Shown: positions 47,435-59,440 of the stretch, in pieces
Position numbering within the stretch: the first letter of the stretch is position 1
Layout: each line of letters starts with the position of its first letter
Assembly (NCBI GenBank): GCA_028673005.1
Contig: CM054116.1
Span: 70,817,315 to 70,881,314, forward strand
Length of the DNA stretch: 64,000 bases
Direction of reading: 5' to 3'
Origin: Tanypteryx hageni
Lineage: Eukaryota > Arthropoda > Insecta > Odonata > Petaluridae
The notes under the pieces: generated by a model
Databases searched by the model: none
Seen by the model: the letters and a program-made list of their open reading frames with translations, nothing else
Told to the model about the DNA's origin: nothing
Made by a program: the position numbers and the translations under genes

Positions 47435-47877
47435 CAACGAATATCGACGCCCCGGGCGCAACTAAAGAAGGGGCGCAAAAATTGTTACTAGTAAGTTGTG
47501 AGAGGTTTCATAGCACAAGGACAAGAGCGATTTCACTACTATACTTGTTCCAGACATTACGCATAGCAGAAACTATAAATTTCGATGTTGCTATCGATGA
47601 GTTTGTTGCATTAAAATCACGTAGAATAACTCTTAAATATTAAAATGTTTATACTTTCTGTATTTAAATTATGTATGTATGTAATTATATTTATAATTAT
47701 GTATTTAAATTATGTACATTCATAGTGAGAAATAATATAATTTATAGTTTATTTTTATTTATTAATTGTTCACCCAAAATCCATATAGTAAAAAAATATG
47801 TATTAGAGAATTTGCTATGGAGGGGGCTCATATTTGGTAGTTTGCCCCGGGTGCTAAAATAGCTAGTTACGGCGCTG
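47435..47877. mobile_element. Probable hAT-like element, ends decayed
   Basis: The right end, read inward from the other strand, is CAGCGCCGTAACTAGCTATT followed by AGCACCCGGGGCAAAC, a form seen at hAT termini (CAGnGSCGTAnCTAG). The left side holds CAACGAATATCGACGCCCCG then GGCGCAAC, which pairs with the CCCGGGGCAAAC block. No 8-bp duplication could be confirmed. The interior is AT-rich and non-coding. Confidence 0.4.
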
Positions 47878-47939
47878 GCTGGCAGTTTTCAACCTTTCAA
47901 TTCGATGATTTAAACTTATTTTTTATTTCAAAATTCTAA

Positions 47940-47940
<1 letters not shown>

Positions 47941-48000
<60 letters not shown>
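47941..48000. repeat. (AT)n microsatellite, 60 bp
   Basis: Uninterrupted TA dinucleotides. Confidence 0.97.
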
Positions 48001-48002
<2 letters not shown>

Positions 48003-51000
48003 AATACTTCCACTTGAAAGTTTACTTCTTCAAAACACAGTTGGTGCAGAAAAAGTTCATGGTGCGAACACGAAATGATATTTCTTGTATTTTTTCTCCT
48101 TCCTTAAAAATTTTGCCAAACGTGATGATTTTGACAGCCAACTTATATGAGAAAACATATATTAATAGATAATTCACGTCTTTTACTAACTGAATCTTGA
48201 TGATTAAACCAAATTAGCATTTGGCATATCGGTCACGAGAATATTGTTCTACCACACTGAAACTTAGTACATATTTAATCTCAAATATCATAAGCTGGTA
48301 TTTCCAAATCTAGATATTTTTCATTTCGTATAATTCTTCCAATCGTCGTTGACAAATATATTACATCGCGAATGCAAATAGTAAATTATGCTTTATCTCT
48401 TGAAATTGTTTAAGTAAAACTAGAAAACGTTTAATTTATGAAATCCGAACAATATGCTGTTGCTTTTGCCGAGAAACATTCTAAAAAAATGAATTTGCAA
48501 ATTCAGTTTAAAGGCTTTTAGACATTCGTTGATGCCAATTATGGACTAATAAAGTAAAAAACATTAATGATGTAATTATCGCAATAAAATTTTAGCCGTC
48601 AAAAAAGAGCTATCTAATACTTTATTTTGTATCATTTGATATATTTCATCACTGTACTAAATATTCTCTCAATTTAACATAAAATATATAGAGAAAAATT
48701 AGAATTAATTATTCAACGTTCGATCAATAGTCTTACCTCAAATCCTAATTAGAATGTTTTTTCTAATAGGCGAAATACTTTACAACAAATGGCAAATAAA
48801 TATTAATCCTTAATCCTTCTTCAATTTTAAGTATCGATTGCTAATTTATCTGCATTTTTTAAACAATTATATAAAATTGAAATTTACTAACCTGTAGCAA
48901 AGGATGAAGGAGCCAAAAGCAAGAGAGCGGAACGGTTTTTCCTTAATAACATTTAGAGAAAGACTGCCAGAGTGTGGGTTCATTGGATACGAAGATGTGC
49001 ATACAAGTGCATACAACAACGTCCATCTATAGGAAAAACCCTTGCAAGGAATCGAGGAACATTTGTTCCAGAAATACACCCCACGGGGTAGATGCGTGGA
49101 AGGCGTAGCAAACGACCACCGAAATTCCTTTCTTTCGAACCTCGTTTAACAGGGGTCGAGAAAGTCTCAGCAGGACATATCCATGACCTTATCTCTATAG
49201 AGAGTCTCGTGGAATATCCCACCATTAGGCCGGTAAATATAATCAGAAAAACCTCATAAGGTCTAAGAAACACGTGTTCTCAAAACTACCCTAGGACCTT
49301 GCGGTTAATTGATTGTTCAGATTAGAAGCGTGAGCATTGCAAAAACACGCATATTTGAGTGTAAGTCCCACTGTTAATGTAAACCCAGAAAAGGAACGAA
49401 ATCTTAGGTAGCAAATAATATTTCGGAAAAAGTAAACAGAAACGACTTTAATATTATAATTTAAAATAGGTTTTTAGACGTATATTTTTCCATCTTGTTG
49501 GAAAATCTACGCTTATCGACGACTATTCATTTTCGTCGATTTTGAAATTTTAAAAAATCGTCGTTTATCGAAGTTTTTCGATTTAAATCGAATCCTACCA
49601 AGCCTACCTATAATTATTCTTCATTTAAATGTAGTTTAATAGTTAAATGCAACCTTTTCTCGAATTTTTTCCACTGTTGATGAAACGCGACATTTTCCAT
49701 CTCTTTTTTTAAGTAAAACATCAATAAAAAATTTCTCGTACGGTCTAAACTAAAGTTGGGAAAAGATATCTTAAAATTTGAATGACTACATGTTCTAATT
49801 TGATTTTCTCAAATTAAGCACATGTAATTATAACTATTTCAAGATATCATTTTCTGCTAATTTAAATTTTATTCGTATAGACCCAGAAATATCCCATCCA
49901 ATCTTATTAGCAGTCAATGAGATTTAGTGGTTTTGTTATGGAAAATAGGTGGGATAAAGGTTCCAGAAATAATCTTACATATTAATGTAATTGCTAGAAA
50001 AAAATATAGCTCTGAGTCAACCGATGCTGCTGCACGCGTCTTTAGGATAACTGCCTGCCTTATATTGGAAAACATATCTAATAAAGAAGCGATAGCATTA
50101 AAGATGTTTCTATCTCTAAGTGAATTTGGGAAATAATACAGTTGTATAATATCACCATCTGGATGCATTCGTATATCTAAGTGTCAGTCATCGTCAGACA
50201 AGTCAAATACCATTGCCTCTCGATAAAAGTTATAAGGGTATCGACTGTTGTACTACAGACGAAAGAATTTTTACCATCCAAATGTTACAGTCCGTAAATA
50301 TAACTTTTATATTACTTGTGGAGACATTTGACCATTTATTAGACCAAGTGCAACTCTCCAAGGTTTACTACTTCTAAACCAACAGTCAAGTCTAAGTTAG
50401 GCAAATTTAGAGTAAAAGTATTTGAGAATTTTTCGGAAATTTCTCAGTGTAATCGGTATAAATCTTATAAATTAAAATTACAGTTATCAAGACCGACCAA
50501 ATGGAGCTTATAATATTTTCTTGATGTTTTTGAGTTTAAACTGGAAATCTGGAACATTACATTAACGGTTTACCTTCGTATTTAACCGATTATGTTGGAA
50601 CTCAATTATAAACTTAGTTGTGTAAAAATAAATATTATATTAAAGGAATGCGAGCATTATTGGAAAAATTGTGAAAGTGTTTGTTATATTTTTTATTTTT
50701 ATACAAATAAGTCTACCTTAGAACTATATAATTAAATCAATCTATCTACTTAATCAATCAATGTTTAAAAATTTCCTCGAGTTTTAAGTTTTTTGACTAA
50801 TTTTTATAATTTATTCATAATTACATCGTAAATTGTGTAGCCCTATATCGTTAACGTGAGCTCATTAGATGCAAAGGTTCCGGTAAGTTTCGGAGCTCGA
50901 CATCCAGTAAAGTGATAAATACCTAAGCATCAATCAAGATATGCTTCAACGTTAGATTATGAATATCCGGAGCAAAGAGATAAATCCAATCACATGCGTA

Positions 51001-51159
51001 GCAACCATAACAAAAAATACTAGACCGGATTTCGATACGACATAAAACTTTTTCTTTCGACGCCGAGAGAATTAAAACGCCCGAGAGTACGGACTTAACA
51101 GACGCCCGATTTATCCACCACAAACCGTCTCTCCATTTACTAGAGCCAATAATTTTCTT
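48001..51159. other. Long unannotated stretch
   Basis: Mostly AT-rich. A GC-richer patch at about 48890-49320 holds a 97-codon minus-strand frame (with segments GYSTRLSIEIRSWICPAETF and GCISGTNVPRFLARVF) that I do not recognise; it could be a repeat or decayed exon. No TE ends. Confidence 0.35.
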
Positions 51160-51560
51160 CTCCGGGCGACGGAGTCGGCGGAGAATATCGTGAGAGAACC
51201 GAAAAGTCATTTTACGGCCCCACATGCAGGGAGCCGCACCTAACCTTCGTCCTTACGTCCTTCCCACGCCAATGTCCCTCTGCCGGACGCGAAAGAGAGA
51301 GAGAGAGAAAAATCCTCCTTGACCCTCAATCGCATAGCTCCCCTCACTCCTTCCATACACTCATGTCTGTCTCTTTCTTTCCTCTTTTAGGCCCTCGATC
51401 TCTTTCTCGCGCCTCCTATATGGCATCCGATGACGCCATCCAATATCAAACCTCCGCAAGGGAGACATGATAAAGTGCTTAAGAATGCAGCCGCCACCCC
51501 CTCCCCCTGTACCTTCCCGATGGACGTATATCAGTCTTCGTGTACTGTACAGCATTTTGG
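51160..51560. other. GC-richer block, no gene recognised
   Basis: CpG-containing, with (GA)n at 51293-51308 and pyrimidine runs. A 182-codon minus-strand frame starts to the right of it (51361-51909), but it runs through low-complexity Gly and Arg/Glu stretches and lacks a domain. Confidence 0.3.
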
Positions 51561-52019
51561 GAGACCCCACACAATGTAAAACGCAAAAATAAATAATCCA
51601 GGTGTCCTCGGTCGTCGGGCAGATATCATAAATGCATTTTGTCAGTAGTTTCGAGACGAAATTCCGTCGGGGAATGTCCCATTTTATTCTTTTTTCTTTT
51701 CCGGTCAGACGAAATTCATCGGCTTGTCTTCTTCTCGTCAAAATAATTCTCGCATTGTGATAAATTATTGGTGGCGATTTTAATTTCAATAATTGGAAAA
51801 ATGTCTTTCGTATTTCACCGTACTTGAATAAATTTATTTTGGAATCATTTCCTGGTCCAGCTATGTTCGGTGGTGCGAGAAAATAATACGCTTGAACACA
51901 GGAGCACATTTGGAATTATAAAAAAAAACTCGAACGATCATTAAAATTTTTGGTTTATATGGTTCAAAACAAAAATTTCGGCTAGTAATGTAGTCCTATG
52001 TTTTTAAAAATAATGCATA

Positions 52020-52186
52020 TAGGCGGTGCTGAAATCATATGAAAAATACCGTGCTGCCCTGGACTATCTGTATATACGAGTATACGAAATTACTCAATTT
52101 CTGTCCGTCCGACTGCCCGTCCGTCCGTCTGTCCGTCCGTCCGTCCCCCCTTTTATCTCTTGAACAGTTTGTCATAGAGAAATTTA
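52020..52186 (-). repeat. GTCC/GTCT tract and flanking sequence
   Basis: CTGTCCGTCCGACTGCCCGT followed by CCGTCCGTCTGTCCGTCCGT at about 52100-52145. The flanking sequence TAGGCGGTGCTGAAATCATA is unlike copy D that follows, so this may be a second repeat next to copy D or its altered end. Confidence 0.6.
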
Positions 52187-52346
52187 AAATAACGGATAAG
52201 TGACAAGAGTAAACACCCACTTCCGGCAGACCGATTTTTACCAAAAACTAATCAGTTCTTGTGACTTTCATAAAAATGTTAAATATATAATTTCACATTG
52301 ACCTGATTAATAGTTATTGAGTTTTAGCACCCATAAAAAGCTGGCG

Positions 52347-52386
<40 letters not shown>

Positions 52387-52512
52387 TCATCGATAAAATG
52401 GTCAAAACATGTTCAGGGGACCTCAAAACGTGTATTTCCGTTGAAATCTCGAAATCGATTTTTTTCATGATAACAATACTCTCCCTATACTAAGTATGGA
52501 GAAAGTAAAAAT
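52187..52512 (-). repeat. Dispersed repeat family, copy D (truncated), with (AC)n
   Basis: Reverse orientation. It keeps the head, with the palindrome-like CTCCCTATACTAAGTATGGA at about 52480-52500, the blocks GTTCAGGGGACCTCAAAACG and CTGATTAATAGTTATTGAG, and ends near AACGGATAAGTGACAAGAGT at 52190. The hairpin and tail found in copies A-C are missing. The internal GT-rich tract of the family has expanded here to (AC)n (52350-52381 on the plus strand). Confidence 0.75.
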
Positions 52513-52774
52513 CGTACTGAGCATTATATTTAACGTCTAAAAAAATATCATCACCAATGGAATTATCATTACCAATGGGAAAGTACGATTTTTGTTCTTA
52601 TTATGAATAATATTAATCACTTCCACAGTCACGCCTGATAAGGTTATTTCTATTCATAAGATTATTGATGTACTCAAACTGCAACTATTAGATAAATATT
52701 TTCTGAGATAATAGAAATATTAATGTAATATTATTAAAAAAATACAATTTATCAAGTATGAGTTATGTATTTAT

Positions 52775-53157
52775 TATGCGTTTTTTGCACGAAGTGAACG
52801 CATATAGGGGAGGTAGTTTCCGTCCGTCCGACCGCATGTTAAAACTCGGATACTGCTAGAAATATTTCGATGAAATTTGGTATTGGGGAGTTATGCTAAA
52901 ATTGGACTACCGATTCCAGTTTTGGTTAAAATCGGACAACAATTACAACCACTTTACATGACGATCTACATGTAGTTTACATTGTTCCTGTTTCAACACG
53001 GGAACCGCAGGACTTATTTTGATTAAATTTGGTATTGGGGAGTTTTACTAAAATTGGTCGGCCGATTCCAATTTTAACAAAAATCGGACAATAATTACGA
53101 CTATTTTACATGAAGACCTACATGTATTTTACAACGTATCTCGCTAGCTTCGCGTTA
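52775..53157 (+). repeat. Palindrome-headed repeat with internal 149-bp tandem duplication
   Basis: The head is TATGCGTT ... AACGCATA (52775-52804) around TTTTGCACGAAGTG, followed by CCGTCCGTCCGACCGCATG. Then two units start GATGAAATTTGGTATTGGGG (52871) and GATTAAATTTGGTATTGGGG (53020), each continuing with CCGATTCCA, AAATCGGACAA, and a TTACATGA.GA.CTACATGTA end. It closes with CGCTAGCTTCGCG. Non-coding. Confidence 0.7.
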
Positions 53158-54615
53158 AATACTAATCTGAACGAAAAATATTGAGAACATTCTGAAATCT
53201 CAAAGAACGCGTTTGGAAGCTCTGTGTACTCCGACATGGAGTAGTACACCTTTCCAATCTTTTAGTAAATTATACTGAACGTTTGAAAAAATATAAGGAA
53301 CTATTTTAATCTGTAAATTAATTATTTTAAATGACAATGTGTAAATGCGACAAAATTCAATGGAAATTAGCAATTTCTTTAAGGTTAAAAATAAAAAATT
53401 ATATGTCCACAATTTTCCCGATTGGACGTTATACGTTAAACACGCATGTGCGTGAATTTTTCCAACCCTCCCAAGTTTATTGAAAATATAAAGCATCACT
53501 GCGAACGAAACGAATAAAATTACATCCGTCAACTTTTGCGTCCGCCTTTACATTTTATTGCACATATGCAATGTGTCTCAATCAGGCTTTTATAACTCCA
53601 GCTCACCCAATCAGGCGACCGTTTCAAAATGTCCCCGGAATCCCGTGGACAACTGGAATGAAAAAAAAAACGTCTCGAGATTATTTCATATTTTAAACTC
53701 CATCGGAATGTCTGCTACGGCGACGTTTGGTTAGGAACATAATTCCCGCAGATATTTATTTGCACGAAAAGAACTCCGGCCTTGGGAGAGCCGAAAAAAA
53801 CGGAGGACTCGCTCAGCCACGGCCTTAGTCATCGCGTAAGCACGCGACTCTGGAGGTAGTTGAATTCGAGTTATCGCCGTCAACGCTTAAAGGTGTCGCT
53901 CGGATTGCAATTTCGCCGTGATTTAAAACGTCTACAGCTTTAGCGCTGCATCGGTAGTTTTATGGAATATACAAAAAGAAATGTTAAATTTTCGTCGGGA
54001 GACTCATTTTTTTCGTCTGGACGGTGTTTTTTTGGGGGCTAACTACACTTTCATAACTTCCGCGAGCCATAAAACTGTGCTAAAAATATCGTATCACTAA
54101 AGTGTTATAGCAGACATTATTGGGTCCTTATATTCTGAAGGTATTTCGAAAAAAAAATTCCCTCCAAAGGGAAAGCATCTGAGGCAAAAGGTTTTCAGAA
54201 GAAAAAAGAACTTTTACCTACGATAGAAGATGTTTTCCTTAAATAGGTCATTTAAAACAAATTTTGACCCATATGTTTTCATCTTTTCACTGAATAGTTA
54301 TTTTTGGTCCAATTACTATCTCGCTTCTTTAATTTTACTGTAATTTGTTAACATAAAAAATCCAGTGGAGTGACTAGGCAAAGTTGAGCGGAGCAATTTC
54401 TCCCAGGGCATCCCAGAAGGGGAAATACCCCTCAACCCGTACTGCTTACGCAACAATGGTGTGAGGTTAGGGAATTCTAATTCGGATATAAAAACAAAAA
54501 CAGTTAAGTACGCTGTGGAACGCGGATCAGAAATTTACAACGGCCAAAAAATTTACCCTTCCAAAAAACTGTATTCTTTGACTATATGGAAATATATGTA
54601 TACATAATACATATA

Positions 54616-54682
<67 letters not shown>

Positions 54683-55189
54683 GTACATATATACGTACGT
54701 ATATATACGCACACATTTATACATATGTACATAATATTGTTAGTAAATATAAATTAGTATTAGTTAGTAGATAGAGTAGCTTTTAGCAAAAAGAAAATCC
54801 TCATATCACCTAAAGGTATTAACCACATGTAAATAATTTGAAAATACCCCATGTAACTGAGCATTATTCAACCGGCTGGGAACGTGGATGTTACAACGAG
54901 GGACAGACGACATTTCTGGTAACGTTTTACCAAACATCAGAGAGAGATACATATACATATTCGTATGCATACGCAAACTCACGAAGAGAGTGGCATTACA
55001 CCGGTCAAGTGATCATTCAACACCGACACACGTATCCGATTTTTTTTTCAAACTTCTTAGAGAAAACACCGTCGGAGAACCGTCGAGCGAGGCTGCTTAC
55101 CTCGCGGCATAAGAATCAATCGCTGCAATTAATATGAGCATTAATATTAATATGAGCATCTACGGCCGCAATTCCATAGAAAACCAGTA
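53158..55189. other. Unannotated stretch with AT microsatellite
   Basis: A CpG-richer patch at 53700-53960 has no recognised gene. CAGTGGAGTGACTAGGC at 54363 resembles a hAT terminus but no partner end was found. The (AT)n/(ATGT)n tract is listed separately. Confidence 0.35.
54596..54726. repeat. (AT)n / (ATGT)n microsatellite
   Basis: Long TA runs interrupted by TG and GTAC. The Tyr-Ile peptides on both strands come from it. Confidence 0.95.
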
Positions 55190-55960
55190 CGCGATCCCTC
55201 GGCTCGTGGGTGAGAAATGCGAACCGTCTTATAGCATCGCCTGGGGTCGGGCGCGACTGATCGACCCGGAATGAGCGGGTGGGAAGAGTGAGAGATGTAA
55301 TGCCTAGGCATTGGAATGGGGAAGAAGAAACTGGAATAGAGATGGAGGAAGAGGTTAGCATTTTAAAGGGTGACTTTTCTTTTTCTTTTCTCTTTAAAGG
55401 AGAGAGAGAGAGAGTGAGATCGGATGAGGGGGGCGCTAAGCGGATGGTGGTGCCACATCGTCGCCGGGCACTTCCCCTTTTTTCGCCTTCGGCCTTGGGT
55501 CCGTGAAAGAGAGTAAACTCCGACCTTGGCTCGGGAGATGGGGGAACCGGAGTGCAGGATGCTGAGGATGGGGTGGGGTGGTCCCAAGGTGGATGATGGA
55601 ACGCCAGGAATGCGGGAATGGAACGCGAAGCACGCGGTTCCCGTGACTTGTAACACTCTTGCTCCTTCGGCTTGCCCCACTCCTCGAAAAATCTCCTTTT
55701 TCCCCCTTCCACCCCACGTCGTCCCCGTCGATAACTTTCTTGCCTTTTCCCCCTCCTCCTCTCCATTGGCCCATCCGCATTCTCCCACGGCTTCGACCTC
55801 CCCATCTTCCCCCCCTCTTACTCCTTTCCTCTGTTCCCGTAACACCCACGATTCCGCGGCGGGAATGCTGAATGACCAATCGGCGGCCTCAAAATTCTCG
55901 TTACCGCTAAATGTGGATCTGCAGCGAAGATCGTTGCGTAAATGAATTAATAGGATGGTG
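55190..55960. other. GC-rich block; longest open frames of the window, probably non-coding
   Basis: Minus-strand frames of 229, 213 and 147 codons overlap one another in all three phases, and a 139-codon plus-strand frame lies opposite. The peptides are Pro/Ser/Arg/Gly-rich with low complexity and share no known domain. Three-phase openness is expected from GC-rich sequence with few stops. The longest (229 codons, 55116-55805) has an ATG and could in principle be real, but no supporting motif is visible. Purine runs (GGAGAGAGAGAGAG) and CpGs make a regulatory or UTR role as likely. Confidence 0.3.
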
Positions 55961-57681
55961 GTTTTTTTTTCCGGAATTGATTGTTGTAGTGCGGCGTTAT
56001 GCATTTGGGTGAATTCGGCGTAGAATGCAAATTGGAAAAGCTAACATTTTTTAAACGGAGGGTCTTTCCAATATGGATTTTTCAATATGACATTACTCGG
56101 AGGTTTTCGGTTGAGGCAAAAATCTGAATTCTACAATACAAATAAATCTCGTTAAAACATAAATTAAAAAGGTTAATAATGATAGCGGAAATCAAAGGTG
56201 TGAATTATCGCTACGCATATGTAAAATACATTTATGGTGTTATGTGTGAAATTAATGCAGTATGGTTTTAAAATGCTCTATCAAAGAATATGGTTGATTA
56301 TGCATATAATGTCTAGACTCAGTCTATGGTTGCGTTAATTTGTGTCCAGCATGCTGACGTGCTTCCATGCAGTATGCCAAACCGTTATTCGTAAGGATAA
56401 TTTTACATGCTAACTTTGCTAATGTGTATAGTGGCTCATTAATTGCAACATACTACCGATGCGTTTGAGTGTAACAATTTCATTCTTTTATTCGGGCCAT
56501 AATTTCCTTTAATAGCATCTAAATAATTCTTTCGTTTTTTTATATACTTCACTGCATAAGATCAAAAACATGTCCTTCGAGTTTTTTTATTTTTTAAACT
56601 TGGACAGTTGTTCCTTCAGCAATGTAAATTTTATTAAATTATTATTATACGTTGTGCTCTTGTACAAAGATTCTTTCAAAGTTCTTAATTAGCCATTACA
56701 ATTTAACATCTTTTTATAAGAAATTTTAAAATACCATACATAAAATGTAATACTTAGCTAAATATTTGGAAACATATTTTACGTATGTATTTGAATTTTT
56801 AATGTCCTTCAGTAGAAAATATACACAATGATATCATTAGATCCATCCCCGAAAATGGCGTTTTCCTATTTTTTCATCGCTAATAATTTCAATTTTATAA
56901 AAATTTTCTCTAATATAACTACAATATCAAGAACTTAAATATAACATTTGTGTTAATCGGTTTAAACCTCAAAGATGAGTATCATTAGGCATAAGATCTT
57001 CGATTGATATATTTTATTGATATGATGAAAATACGTTTAATTTCGTAATTGATTTATGGTGCATGAACTGTATCCGCATGATACAGTGAAGATCCATGAA
57101 GTTGTTTAAAAAATATAGCTTTTAGTATTGGTAGGGCCAATCTCAAATAATTGTGATCGATTTTTTAATTTGGAACATTGGGCACTAAATACGAACTAAT
57201 AATTTTAGGATGCAGAATGATAAGTTGTTTGTCCTATTTTGTCCTATTTGGACTATTGCATTAGGAGAAGTAAAGAGAGTGACGACAATAAAAGAAACTT
57301 ACTCGAAGGTGGGGAGAGAATTCCCTCATGTAAATGGTCTTTCCAATACTAACGATTCTTTCAACGTCATATATCTCTGTGACGAAATTTTCTATGAACA
57401 GGCGCGCCTTCGTGAATTGGCAAGAGAAATCAATGCGTAATGGAGCATTTCCCATGTGACACATCATGACGATCTCCGATACGAGAAAGTTGCAGCTACT
57501 AAGTAATGAACGCATGTCACTTCGTTTTGAACGTAGGTATAGATTACCTTTCATCGTGTCATTCAGCTCAACTATATTTGTAATAGGCTGTAAGACTAAA
57601 TCTAAGCCGTTAATGCGGACGATTCTTTCCAATCTTCTATAATATATTTGCTATGCTCGCAAAAGGCCTATATTTAAGATT
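55961..57681. other. AT-rich stretch, then unclassified frames upstream of LINE
   Basis: Nothing is recognised up to 57180. At 57210-57632 a 76-codon plus frame and a 123-codon minus frame (with YDVERIVSIGKTIYMREFSP) lie antisense to each other. They touch the LINE region and could be part of an older repeat. I found no endonuclease motif in the plus-strand frames. Confidence 0.35.
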
Positions 57682-57959
57682 TTGTTCATATGGAACAAGC
57701 TAGAGAGTAAGGCAGCGAGTAGGTCAGTTTTGGGTAAGGGGATAATTGATGCGTTCGTAGAAAATAAGAATCACGATAGAATATACTCCGAGCGTGAGGT
57801 AAATGCACGTAATACGAGAGATAAGGAGGAAATTCATGGTAACATGCAGCACCAATTTCGCAATAGGTCATTGATAGAATGTACCGTAAAGGGTGCGACG
57901 GGTCGCGATTCCAATTTTGATGCGATGCAAAACAGTCGTGGCAGTGCTTGTGGGAATAG

Positions 57960-59340
57960 CATGGCAATTAAGTTCCATCAGACATAACAAAGCTACTGTC
58001 CCCGAACAAATTTCTGCTCGCGTTTTAAAAGAAATAACACCTTTTCTTCGGATAATATTCGAGAAATTCATTTCCCGCGGAGAGGTCCCTAACGACTGGA
58101 AGTTAGCGCACGTTACCCAAATTCATAAGGAGACCCAGAAAATTACAGGCCTATTTCCTCAACTTCCATATCGTGCAAGATTCTCGAACATATACTCGTT
58201 AGCAACATAATGTGATTTCTTGACAGTAATTCATTGTTAGATGATTGTCAACACGGCTTCAGGAAAGGTAGGTCTTGTGATACTCAGCTGGGTCTTTTTG
58301 TGAATTGTATACTGAGAAGCGGAGAAAATAATAGGGATTTTAGGAAAGCCTTTGATAAGGTACCTCACAGGAAGTTAAAAACGAAATTAGAAACCTTAGG
58401 CGTTAATTCCAAAATTGTTAGTTGGATCCGCGAATTTTTAAATCATAGGAAGCAGAAGGTTGTTATAAATGGGAAATCCTCGAGCTTAATGGAGGTTGTC
58501 TCTGGCCTTCTACAGGGTAGTGTAATTGGTCCGTTATTATTTCTAATTTATATAAACGATATCAGCTCAGTAGTCAGAAGTAAAATTAGGCTTTTCGCGG
58601 ACGACACCGTCATCTATAGAGAAATTAGCAATCCGGAAGACCACCAGTATCTCCAAAATGACCTAGAAACTATTTCTGCATGGTGTAAGAAATGGTAGTT
58701 AGCGACCAATCAAAATAAAAACTGCGTCATCAATTTCTGGAGAACCAAGAATATCTCGTTGGATGCTAATTATTCGTTGGACGGAGTAGAGATTCCAGTT
58801 TCAGACTCGATTAAATATCTTGGAGTCACGATCCATCGTGATCTCTCGTGGGACACCCACATTCGCCGATTGATAGGTGCCGCTAACATAAAGCTGACCT
58901 TTATAGGGAGAATAGCTCGAAATAGCTCCGAAAAAGTGAAAGAATTATGTTATTTATCATTGGTTCGACCGCAGGTCGAATATGCGTCAGCTGTGTGGGA
59001 TCCCTACGGAAAGGGACTCACTAACGAGATAGAAAAGGTTCAGCGCAGGGCAGCCAGATTTGTAAAGTGAAATTACGATAGTAAACAAAGCGTAACATCA
59101 TTAATAGAAAATCTGAAATGGACATCGTTAGAGGAACGTAGGCTGCAGGCTAGATTTAAACTACTGAAAAAATTTACGTCGGAGGGACTAGCGAATGAGG
59201 TAGTAGGGCTTATCAGAAGCCCGACGTATCTCGGAAGGCAGGGCAGTGAGGATAAGATTCGCGAGATCGACTGTAAAACGGAGCGATATAGAGGATCGTT
59301 TTTCCCTAGGACGATAAGAGAACATAATTGGAAAAGATAA
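57960..59340 (+). pseudogene. LINE ORF2 reverse transcriptase, lightly decayed
   Basis: The RT motifs occur in order. Before the palm is KATVPEQISARVLKEITPFL (relative of KA.GPD.I.ARVLKE), then VPNDWKLAHVTQIHK. A frame change near 58135 leads to NYRPIS-like sequence (RPISSTSISCKILEHILVSN), then QHGFRKGRSCDTQL, DFRKAFDKVPHRKL, GLLQGSVIGPLLFLIYINDI, and the catalytic RLFADDTVIYREI with the Asp pair. The thumb follows (KYLGVTIHRDLSWDTHI, then WDPYGKG and IEKVQRRAARFV) and FFPRTIREHNWKR ends in TAA at 59338-59340. In-frame stops lie at about 58211, 58696 and 59068, and the frame shift adds a fourth break. All the catalytic residues visible (FADD) are intact. Confidence 0.85.
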
Positions 59341-59440
59341 CGTAGGAAAACTAGGAACCTTTGGGGCACTGTACCCCCTACCATACACCAAAAAGGTGAC
59401 TTGCAGGGTATCATGTAGATGTAGATGAATACAGAAAGGT
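57960..59440 (+). mobile_element. LINE (non-LTR retrotransposon), 5'-truncated, CR1/Jockey-like
   Basis: It contains the RT and thumb/C-terminal parts of a LINE ORF2 plus a short 3' UTR. No apurinic endonuclease motif is found upstream, so the copy is 5'-truncated; the left limit is uncertain and may reach 57.7 kb. The 3' end is GGTATCATGTAGATGTAGAT then GAATA, a short hexanucleotide-type (GTAGAT) tail of the sort found in CR1/L2/Jockey-like elements instead of poly(A). No flanking duplication was identified. Confidence 0.85.

Noticed and set aside
51361..51909. 182-codon minus-strand open frame as a gene
   Set aside because: No recognisable motif, and it includes a poly-Gly and Arg/Glu-rich low-complexity stretch; left unassigned.
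54363..54440. hAT terminus CAGTGGAGTGACTAGGC
   Set aside because: No partner inverted end or 8-bp duplication was found nearby.
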